From NCBI RefSeq assembly GCF_024330105.1, contig NZ_JANDHW010000001.1:1-64000 (forward strand): 64,000 nt of DNA, given 5' to 3'. The position numbers and the translations under genes are program-made. Below are positions 8,714-20,000 of this stretch, piece by piece (the stretch's first letter is position 1; every line of letters begins with the position of its first letter). Source of the DNA: Coprobacter tertius (GTDB lineage: Bacteria > Bacteroidota > Bacteroidia > Bacteroidales > Coprobacteraceae). The notes beneath the pieces were generated by a model. That model ran no database searches, had not been told where the DNA came from, and was given only the letters and a program-made list of their open reading frames with translations.

Positions 8714-11038
8714 ATGAATACATACAAAAGAATCTTAATTGTATCTCTTTTTACCCTTATTGCCATCTCAATAAAAGCTCAGGCTCCCGATCTGATAAGT
8801 TATCAGGCGGTAATCAGAAATACTTCAGGCAATCTGGTCGTCAATAAACCTGTCAATGTAAAAATCAGCATTCTAAAAAACGGACTAAACAGTTCTCCTG
8901 TTTATATCGAAACACATACAATAGAATCCAATTCCAATGGAACGATCAGTTTATACATTGGAAACGGAAATGTTTCTTTGGGAACATTTTCGGAGATCAA
9001 CTGGTCTTCAGGAACATACTTTATCAAAACCGAAACCGATCCGGACGGAGGTAATAATTATCGAATAACAGGTACAAGTCAACTACTGAGCGTACCTTAT
9101 GCCCTATATGCGAAAAATGCAGGCAATGGATTCGACGGCGACTATAATAAACTGATTAATACACCCCTATTTTCCCCAGTTGCTACTTCAGGCGATTTTA
9201 ATGATCTTTCAAATATACCCGATAAACAACAATTGAGCATTCAAGGCAATACAATCTCCTTGACTGATGGCGGCTCAATTACACTGCCACAAGGCTTCGA
9301 AGGCAATTATAATAATCTTACTAATTTGCCCGATCTTAAACCAGTTGCCGTCTCAGGTGAATATAAAGACCTAAATGGAATTCCCGAAAAACAGACTCTA
9401 AGTATCAAAGACGGTAATCTGGTAATAACTGGAGGCGACTACCTCAAGATCGACTCCGAATTTTTTAAACTACCCGAAGGATTCAGCGGTAACTATTCCG
9501 ACCTATTAAATACTCCAGGTAAACAAAAATTAGGAATTAAAGAAGGTAAACTCATGTTGACAGGAGAAAAAGACAAAGCAACTCTTTTAGAAATCGATCC
9601 CGATTTTTCAATTCTTCCAACCGGATTTAGCGGAAATTATAAAGAGCTGACTGACAAGCCGGTAAAACAGACTTTAAGCATCAGAGAAAACAAACTGTAT
9701 CTTGAAGGAGGCGATGAAAACACCGAAACTCTCTTAAAATTAGGAGATTCGGTAGAATTCCCGTCTAATTCGTTCAGCGGAAACTACAATGATCTCACCA
9801 ACAAGCCTGCCGGTAACAATGAAGGAGACATCATGTATTGGTCTGATAACTCATGGACAATACTGCCCATAGGACAAGAAGGACAAGTATTAAGCGTTGC
9901 CGACGGAAAACTTACCTGGATAGAACCCTCTTATGCCAATACCTCGGCATCGACCTATAAAACTGGAGATATCTTTTATGCACGTAACGGTTTACCCGAA
10001 GGCGTGATCATAGAAGTTTCTACCGTTGGCCGTTATGGAAAAATTCTTTCACTTCAAGAAACAGCAAACAAAAAATGGAGCACATCGCACGAAACATCCG
10101 GTGCGACCAGCGAAAAAGATGGCCGAGAAAATTCCAAGACTATACAGAGCCTTCCCGATTGGAGAACAAATTTTCCCGCTTTTGCTGTAACCATTACAGA
10201 TGATAATACCTGGTATTTACCTTCTATCAACGAATGGTCGGAAATATTTAAAAATAAAAATAATATAAACAGCCAACTCTTGGCAGTCGGTGGGACCCCA
10301 TTATCAGGCACATTCTATTGGTCTTCTACCGAAAGTCTGCGCGAAAACGACAATAACGAGAGAGCCTATGCTACGGGGATTGCCATGAAATCCTATACGC
10401 TTCCCGCAGGTCAGGGAGAAGCTCCCATAACGGTTTTAGCCGGTGAAACTTATAATGATGATAAAACGATTGCAGGTACCGCTCGAGCCATACGTCGTTT
10501 GTCTTGGGCCGAAACAACCAGTAAACCCGTTGCAGGAGAGACCTATGCCATCGGGAACCTTTATTACACCAAAGAAGACAAAACAGATCCGATAGGTATA
10601 GTATATGAAATAACCGATGGAGGTTTACATGGCAAAATTATTTCGTTAGACGAAGCGCCTTCATCATTAGCTTGGAGTACCGAAAATATTGTAACAAATG
10701 CAACCAATACAGATAACGGAGAAAAGAATACATCTCTTATATCGGCCCTCCCTGATAATGCGACGAAATATCCGGCAAACACATGGTGTACCTCAAAAGG
10801 TAGTGGATGGTACATGCCATCGGTAAATGAAATGGTCTCTATCTGCAAAGTCGCATTTTTACTGAATGTAACGTTACTTGAAAAGGGAAAAATACCGATA
10901 GAAGACTCCGGAAGATATTGGACCTCTACCGAAATCGACGAAAATCAAAGCTATCTAGTTATAAATACATCTGATTTTAGCCGTCCCAATACCGCTAAAT
11001 CGACAACAGCGAAAGTCAGGGCCGTATATGCCTTTTAA
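8714..11038 (+). CDS. Exported repeat protein with two C-terminal Lcl/FISUMP-like modules
   Basis: 774 residues with a signal peptide ending at about IKAQA. Residues 24-135 form a domain starting DLISYQAVIRN and ending in PYALYAKNAGN, commonly found at the start of Bacteroidetes surface proteins. Residues about 139-365 contain at least seven divergent repeats of the pattern G-[DN]-[YF]-x-[DNE]-L-x-[ND]-x-P (starts near 139, 160, 195, 214, 257, 305, 354), alternating with short LSIxxNxLxLxGG strands. Residues 413-600 and 601-774 are two related modules (GDIFYARNGLPEGVIIEV / GNLYYTKEDKTDPIGIVYEI; WYLPSINEW / WYMPSVNEM), similar to Lcl or DUF1566-type lectin-like domains. No T9SS CTD is seen. 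Likely surface or adhesin role. Confidence 0.7.
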   Translation: MNTYKRILIVSLFTLIAISIKAQAPDLISYQAVIRNTSGNLVVNKPVNVKISILKNGLNSSPVYIETHTIESNSNGTISLYIGNGNVSLGTFSEINWSSGTYFIKTETDPDGGNNYRITGTSQLLSVPYALYAKNAGNGFDGDYNKLINTPLFSPVATSGDFNDLSNIPDKQQLSIQGNTISLTDGGSITLPQGFEGNYNNLTNLPDLKPVAVSGEYKDLNGIPEKQTLSIKDGNLVITGGDYLKIDSEFFKLPEGFSGNYSDLLNTPGKQKLGIKEGKLMLTGEKDKATLLEIDPDFSILPTGFSGNYKELTDKPVKQTLSIRENKLYLEGGDENTETLLKLGDSVEFPSNSFSGNYNDLTNKPAGNNEGDIMYWSDNSWTILPIGQEGQVLSVADGKLTWIEPSYANTSASTYKTGDIFYARNGLPEGVIIEVSTVGRYGKILSLQETANKKWSTSHETSGATSEKDGRENSKTIQSLPDWRTNFPAFAVTITDDNTWYLPSINEWSEIFKNKNNINSQLLAVGGTPLSGTFYWSSTESLRENDNNERAYATGIAMKSYTLPAGQGEAPITVLAGETYNDDKTIAGTARAIRRLSWAETTSKPVAGETYAIGNLYYTKEDKTDPIGIVYEITDGGLHGKIISLDEAPSSLAWSTENIVTNATNTDNGEKNTSLISALPDNATKYPANTWCTSKGSGWYMPSVNEMVSICKVAFLLNVTLLEKGKIPIEDSGRYWTSTEIDENQSYLVINTSDFSRPNTAKSTTAKVRAVYAF

Positions 11039-11058
11039 AAATATAGATTAATTATAAA

Positions 11059-14000
11059 ATGAAAACGATGAATACTTTTTCTGAAATAACAATAACCGTT
11101 TCGAGAACTTTCCGAAATACAATGAGGCATCCGAGAAGAAAGATCATCCTGATGGCACTCTTTTTTGTCTGTTTTACTTTACAACATGCATACGCCAAAC
11201 ACTATTGGCCAAACGAAATGGGAGGTATAAAACAAGAATGGCTCCCACAAGAAGGCGTAATTAACTTATCATTCCCGGTATGGGATGATCATGGTTCGGA
11301 CGCTTTGACCTGGAACGCCGGATTCTCTCCAAATTCCGGTTGGCTCGATCTTACGATCGGATCTTCAACATTCCGTGTTTACTGCGATTCAGGTAACGGG
11401 AAAGGAGGTAATGCGACATGTTCCCAAACGAAAGGCTCCGATAAGTTCTCATACACAAAATCCCGTTCTGGAACTATAGACTGGATTCACATCAAATTTT
11501 ATGTACCACAAGGACTATTGAATACAAATGTCAATATAGGATTTAATGGAGTCTGGTGGAACGACGGAGCGACATCAGATCAAACAATCAGCCAAAGCCT
11601 GTCCATCTCTACAACAGCCACTTTGCCGGATATTTCTATCGAAAACCCCGTATTTACCCAAAGCGAAGATAAGCCCCAAGTCTCGATTTCATGGAATAAA
11701 TTAAATGGAGGTACAACAGAGATTCGGAATTTAGGAAAAATAAACTTAAGGAAAGAGTCCTCAAATGGAGAAATTATTTCATCTGTAGAAACAACAGAGG
11801 ACTCCGGTACTTTTTTAATCGATGCAACAGACATAGATCTAATCCGGGAAAACAAATACGTAGTCACACAGGACTTTTCAGTAGAAAACATATCCGTTTC
11901 ATCGACCAGCAACACCGTCACCCTTCCGGCTTATCCACAAGTAAATAAAATAGAGGGTGCATTCGATGAATCGCAACGGCAAATTAAAATATCCTGGTCG
12001 GTTGGAGGTACTTCAAGTCAAAATTATATAAAAGATAATTTTTTGCTATCTTACAATTACAGCCTCAACGGACAAACCGAAAAAACAGAACTCGTTAAAA
12101 TTCCATACAGCCTAGGAGTAACTAACTATACTTACAATGTAGATATACCCGAAAAAGCAATAGGTACCTATAATTTTTCAATCATAAGAGAAAAAACAAA
12201 AGACCTCTCTGCCTGGAATAACAAGTTCAAAAAAGAGCTGAATAATGTAACGATAAATACCATACATTTATCGATAAATGATTCGCATGTAGTATTATTA
12301 GAAAACGGAAAATCATTGATTTATTGGAAAACAAACGGAGATGTATGGAGTAATGGCAGTAAATTCGTACTTACGCGGCAGAACATCACATTGAATACGG
12401 TCGAAGACATAGAACTTCCCAAAAACAATATAACCGATAAACCCTCACCTGACGAATTTACATCGGAAGAAGAATATAACAAATATAAAGACAAATTCGA
12501 AGACGACAATTCGGGTGCATATATCGACGATATGCTGCAATTATGTAACGAATATCGGTATAAATTACAGGTAAAACCGAATCCTCTTACATATAGCCCC
12601 TTAGAACCTATATATACTCCCGAAAGCATAATTCCGACAGATCAAGGTGACCTCGTAGCCCAAATGAGTGCATCAAAAGGATATTTTACCGATCGCGTTG
12701 AAATTTCCTGGTCGGTAATAGGTGCTACTTTCGATAATTTTTCTGTTCGCCGTCGTATATATGATCCCGATCACGCAAATGATGACAATTATGATCAAAT
12801 AGCGTCTGTATCAGGAGCGGCGACTCAATCGACCTATTCGGTAGAAGATAAAAACTGTGTACCTGGCCTCATTTACCAATACAAAATCGTCGGACTATCG
12901 AACTGTGCCAATAAAGTGGTCGAAAGTAAGACCCAACCAAAAACAATCGGGTTCAGAGCCCCTACCGGACAAATTATCGGAAGAATCACTTTTACAAATA
13001 GCGAACAAGCGGTAGAAGGTGTGGATGTACGAGTTAGCGGTCCAGAATCTCTCAGCGGACAAAGTGTAAAATTCGAAGGAAATGCCGATTCGTATTTAGA
13101 AACCGATAATAACTTACCGCAAACGTCTTTAGCTTATACGATACAGGCTTACGTGAAACCCTCAACTGAACATACTACCGGAACTATCCTGCAAAAAGGG
13201 AATTACGAAATCGGGTTAGATGCCGGCATCCCCTATTTTAAAATTACTAAGGGCACGCAATCCGAGTCGGTCACCGCAACCCAAATTTTAACGCCCGAAA
13301 GATTCTCACATATATCGGCCGTATGCAAACAGGTTGCAGGTAAAACACAAATGGTTTTATACCTGTATACGGCAAACGAAGCAGGTATCGATACATTATC
13401 GGTATATACGCATGACGTCAGTTTATCAAATATTCAAAAAGAAGCAGGTAAAGCGATCATAGGCAAAAATCTTAACGGACATATCGATGAAGTTCGGGTT
13501 TGGGATAGATCGTTAACTCAGGAAGAAATCATCCAAAACCATAACCGTTTTCTAGCCGCTAACGAAGACGGCTTAGCCGCATACTGGCGTTTCGATGAAC
13601 CAGTTACTTCCGAATTTTACGACTTGTCATTTTACAGAACTAAATACAATGAAAATCATGGCAAATCACATAATATAACACTTGATAAAAAGGTGATACC
13701 CGAACCGGATCAGCTTTCATTCAGAGGTGTAACCGACAAAAACGGCAACTATCGTATTACAGGAGTTCCTTATTCGGGAGACGGAACGGAATATACATTA
13801 GTTCCCTATTTTGGAACTCACCAATTCTCTCCCGGTGAAAAGACCATCGTCATCGGACAAACTTCATCGATGTTTAATATTGATTTTAAAGATTTCTCAT
13901 CATTTAAAATAGAAGGCACCGTATATTACGAAAAAAGTACAATACCAGTCGAGGGCGTTATGTTCTATATCGACGGTAAAATCGCATCCCTCAGTAACGG

Positions 14001-17000
14001 AGAAATAATAAGCAGTTCTGAAGACGGTAAATTCTCGATAAATGTCCCGGTGGGACAGCATGAAGTAAAAGCCGCTAAACAAAACCATATATTTGTAAAT
14101 GACGGCAAATTGAAAAATTCGTTCAATGCCGATCTCGACTATCAGGAAAACAAAAGCGATATACGCTTCTGGGATGCCACTCGAGTACGGGTAATCGGGC
14201 GAATTGCTGGTGGAACTATTCAAGATACGATTCCTGTCGGACACTCACTTTCGAAAAACAACCTGGGAGAAAAAATATCACTAACCTTACAATTAAAAGA
14301 TGATTCTAAAGGCAAGATATTTTATTATGAAGATAAAAATACTGGAAATACTCAAACAGAAGAAACAGTAACGATAAAACATTTTCATCCAGAACACAAA
14401 AACACGATAAAATCGAATGCCACTTCTGTTACGATTACTACCGATCCCGAAACCGGAGAGTTTGTCGCCGATCTTATTCCCGAGCAATACAAAATCGCCA
14501 ATATCGCAGTTACAGGATATACCGGCCTAAAAGACGAAAATATATTGGATCTTTCTAATGCATTTAATGAACAAAACAGTATTTACAGCCTTCTTCCCGA
14601 TGAAGACGGAACAGTGAAAGAAGATACGGTAAAGTATAACAAAATATACAAATTCATACACCGTATCGATCCAGTAGTACGCTTTAGCCAGATAAATGGT
14701 ATGGGCAAAACCTATTTCGGAAGTCTTGACTACAAAATAATGAATCTCGATGGGAAAACCGAGCAACTTACCCTGTATAATGAACAAAAAAATGAGTATT
14801 TAATGGGAAAACCGATCTTCGAGAAAGGTAAAACATATAAATTTAAAATAGACGCTTACGAAGAATACCCCTTCTACCGGAATATTTCCAAGAATTCGGC
14901 ACCGGAAATCACATCATACGACAAGGTTCCCGTCAAAGGAGGCACCGTTAAAATTTCAAATGGTTTTGCTAAAGTCACAAACGAACCGTATACTCTCGAT
15001 AAAAACGGTTCTGTTACCGTTGCATACCAAACAAAAGAACCTGACTTAAACAATATAGAAAAAAATATTGAAGTCACATTCGAATTCAACGGTAAAACAA
15101 TCTCCGCTCCTTCCGTTACGGGATATCATATAGGAGGGGTACAAACAGGAGGTAAAGATTTTGTCACCGAAGGTCCAACAGAAGCCTTAATGATTTTAAG
15201 GGATCCGCCAGGATCACAAAGTTATGCCTATGCAGAGGAAGGTTTGACAATTTCAAATAAAACTACTATCACTTCCGGGAGCATTACCGATTCGGGAGCC
15301 GGAACAACGGCTCTGATGGGTCTCAATCTAACAACCAGTGTAGGAGTAGGTGTAGAAACAGAAACCTCAGTCGATAGCGAAAATTCTCTGGGAGTAACAG
15401 TATCTACTAAAAGCGACGATAACGAATCGAATTCTACAGTCTCCTCAACGACATTAAATACACGCTTCCAAACCAGCAACGATCCACTGTATGACGGACG
15501 CAACGGCGACCTTATCGTAGCGAATTCTACAAATATTACTTACGGCATAGAAAATTTGTTGGGTATAGCCCCAATCGGTCCCAATGCAGGAGAAGATATA
15601 AAAGAAACTGTAGGCAATTACTGCATTTCGTCGAAAAAAACACTGTCTATCGGTAAACACTTCGGCACGTTATTGGTTTACCCTCAAATATTTATCGAAC
15701 AAACCTTATTGCCCAAACTTACCGGACTCCGAGACGCAGTACTTCTCGATAAAGGAACGACCGACACATACGCTAAAACATTGGCTAACGAAAGAAAAAC
15801 GCCCGTATATGTTTCAAAATATGACAAGAATAACGAAAACTTCGGAAAAACCAATACCGACGCTGCTACTTTCGACGGAGATAGTTATAAGATTATTTTC
15901 CCAGATGGATACGACGACAAAGCGGCAACAGACACAATCGCATCATTAAACAATTCTATTGACTCATGGATAAAGATTCTGGCCGATAATGAACAGAAAA
16001 AAGTAGAATCTATCTTATTTAAAAATTTCTCGTTCCAAGCCGGTGCCGGAATCGAATATTCCGAAGAATACAGTACAAGTGAAGAAAGAAATCAATCCTT
16101 TTCATTTACTATAAATAATGAAACTGTGGCAGAATTGGGAGCGACAGTAAACGGATTCGGTGCAAAAATGACCATTAATGAGGCTGTCGAGACAAATTCA
16201 ACAACTGAATCCGGTTCATCTGAAGAAAAAACAAAAAAAATCGGATTTGTCTTACAAGAAGAAGGTGACGATGATTACATCAGTGTTGATATACGAAAAG
16301 AAAAAGGAACATCAACCGGTACCGATTTTGTTTATTATACACAAGGTGGAGCAACTTCATGTCCGTATGAGGGACCTGAAGTTACTCGTTATTTCGAACC
16401 GGGAAAACATAAACTAAGCGAAGGTACATTACGTATTGAAGTACCTAAAATTGAAGCAGCTGTTAAAACAATATCGGGAGTTCCGTCTAATAAAGCAGCA
16501 GTATTTAAATTATTGTTGAGTAACGATTCGGAAGCACAGGAAGACGCGATATACATATTAAAAATGGATGATGCCTCGAATAAAAGCGGAGCCAAATTTT
16601 CGATCGACGGAGTAGCGCTAAGTACAGGTCGTGCTTTTGTCGTTCCCTACGGTAATATTCTCGAAAAAACGCTGGAAGTACGTATGGGTGACAAATATGA
16701 TTACGAAAATATGAATCTGATTTTAGCATCCCAATGTCAATACGATCCAACTGATTTCCTCGAAGATATTGCCGATACCGTTTCCCTGTCGGTACATTTT
16801 ATCCCTACAAGTACCGATGTTAATATTAAATCACCGGGAAATAACTGGGTTTTAAACCTAAATTCACCCAAACTAGATAATGGAACCCATTATCTACCAA
16901 TAACCGTTGATGGATTCGACATAAACTTCCGAAATTTCCATCATATCGCAGTACAGTACAAACCCTCTTCGTCATCCGATAAAGATTGGCAAAACATTAA

Positions 17001-20000
17001 AACATTTTATGCAAACGACGAATATTATAATCAAGCTCAGGAAACAGAAAAAGCAATGATAGAAGGCTCGGTTATCAATTGCAATTTTTCCGGTACACTC
17101 GACCAAAGTTACGATATCAGAGCCGTAAGTTATTGCACGATGGGAACCGGATATGTAACTTCCGAATCAAATGTCGTCAGTGGGAAACGAGATCTCGTAT
17201 TACCGAAACTATTCGGTACACCCAAACCGGCCAGCGGAATTTTAGGAATTGACGACAACATCCAGATCGACTTTAACGAAGCATTAGCCGAAGGATATTT
17301 CACCAACGCCAACTTCGAAGTAACAGCCATTAAAAATGGGTCAAATGGGAACCATGATGTATCGGTCTACTTAAATGGCGAAACCGACTATCTGTCTACT
17401 GAATTCGATAAAAACATGACCGATAAAAGCATGACACTAGAACTATGGGTAAAACCTCGTGATCCGAATCGGTCCGGGACCTTATTTACTCATGGCAACA
17501 ATCCTGATATTTTCGAGGTAAGCCTCACCTCCGATAAACGTATCGAAGTACAATTAGACAATAAAAAATACACGTCGAATGTTATCAATATGGCATCGGG
17601 GCAATGGGCTCATATTGCAGTCGTATACGACAATGACCGACATAACTTAAAAGCCTTTTACAATTATGAATCAGTAATAAACCAAAACGAGGTGCCCCCT
17701 TATAAAGGCATCGGAAAAATTGAATTCGGACGTAATGTAAACAAAACGAATTATTTTGCTGGAGGAATGCATGAAGCTCGTTTTTGGGATGAAGCTCGAT
17801 CGATCTCGGATATTAAATCGAAAAGCCTTTCTATACTCTCCGGGATGGAATCTTCACTGGTAACTTATCTGCCTATGGATGAAGGAGAAGGCTCTTTAAT
17901 AATAGACAAAGCTCGTGGAAACAATGCCTCTCTACACGGAACATGGAGTACTCCTGCTGGAAAAGCAACACAATTCGACAATGCTACCGGAATGCTGATT
18001 ATAAACAGCTCGGAAATACCTATTAAAGAAGGTGAAGATTTTACGCTGGAATTTTGGTTCCGTACAACAGCAACCACTCAAGCCGATGCGGCGTTGGTCG
18101 ATAACGGAAAAGCCGACGGGAACGAACAAGGAAACAAAGCCAACAAATTTTTTGTCGGCTTTGAAAATAATCAACTTATCTTCCGTAGCAAAGGTTACAA
18201 AGAAATCGTCAACGGTTTTTACATGAATCGAGAATGGCACCATTTTGCAATTTCTGTAAACCGGAATTCGGGAAATGCCCAAATATTTATGGACGGAGAA
18301 CTCAAAAACTATTTCAGAAGCGATAGTGTAGGCGGCATATCTGGATCACAAATTTATCTGGGAGCCTGCTGTTGGTTAGATCCTAAATTACCCGATTTAA
18401 ATCATAAAGACCGTTTCTTTTCTGGACAAATCGACGAACTGCGAATATGGAATAGTGCTCTTACACAATCGATTATCAGCCGGAATACCCATAAAAAAAT
18501 GAATGGCTCGGAGATGGGTCTTATCGCTTATTATCCTTTTGAAAAATATATCGTTAACACATCTAACATCAAAGAATTAATATATACTCTCGAAGATCAG
18601 GCACAAAAAAAATATTCTGCTGTCGCAGAGGGAAATGCATCGGAAACCGACGAAAAAGCCCCTCTGAAATCGAAAGGTCCTGAACAGAATGTAAAATATA
18701 GCTTTGTAACCAATGGAAGCTCGATTATTATCAATCTCGAAGAAGCTCCCGAGGTATTAGAAAAAACGATTGTCAATGTAGCATTAAAAGATGTACGCGA
18801 TCTGAATGGAAATGTAGATCCTACCGTTTATCGTTGGAGTGCATATATAGACCGCAACCAACTGAAATGGGGTGAAAGCAAAATTTCTATCGACAAAACT
18901 TTATATGAACCTTATGAATTCCAAGTCACTTTAAGCAATGTCGGTGGAAGTATTAAAAACTTTACCTTAGAAAGTCTGCCCGCATGGCTGAGTGCTGATC
19001 CGATGGGCGGAGAATTAAACCCGAAAGAAAGCAAAAAAATTACGTTTACGATCGACGAAGGGACAAATGTAGGAACATACGAAGAAGTCATTTACGTAAA
19101 AGGAGAAAACAATGTGACCGAACCGTTACAGCTCTCTCTGAAAGTAAATAGCAAAAAACCGGAATGGACTGTAAATCCGGCAGATTATAAATACAATATG
19201 TCTCTTTTCGGGAAAATACGTATCAATACGATTTTCTCTACCGACAAAGAAGATTTGCTTGCAGCTTTTGAAAATGGGAAATGTATAGGAGTGGCTAATA
19301 ACAGTTACGATCGAGATCAAGATATGTGGTATACCTTCCTTACCATATTCAATAACAAGAAGCAAACTAATGATATAGAATTCCGGATATGGGATGCCAG
19401 CACGGGAAAAATATATTATGCAACCCCAGATAAAACAATCCGATTTGTCAACGACGGTGTAGAAGGAACTCCTAAAAAACCGATTATATTCGATGGTAAA
19501 GAGATACTCTTTCAAAATATTGATATTACAGAAGGCTGGAACTGGATATCATTTAATCTGTCAAATATAGACCTGACAAAAGTTTCTGCTACATTGAAAA
19601 ACGGAAACTGGACAACATCGGATATTGTAAAAAATCAAAACTTCTTCGACTCTTATTCTAAAAATAAAGGCTGGACAGGGACTCTGACTCAAAATGGTGG
19701 TTTCGACAATGTCTCTTTATATATGATACATTCCTCTGATAATCAAATTTTAAGTGTTGACGGATCTTTTATCGATCCTAAAACAGCACCAATAAATATT
19801 TTAGGAAACCGATGGAATTATATCGGATATCTACCCTCAACAAATATTACTGTAAAAGAAGCGATGGCCGGATATGATGCTCAAGAAGGTGATATTCTGA
19901 AATCTCAAAATCAGTTTTGCATGTATTCCGGTACCGGATGGATTGGAAATCTGAAATATATGGAACCGAATAAGGGATATATGTTATTACGTACAGCTTC

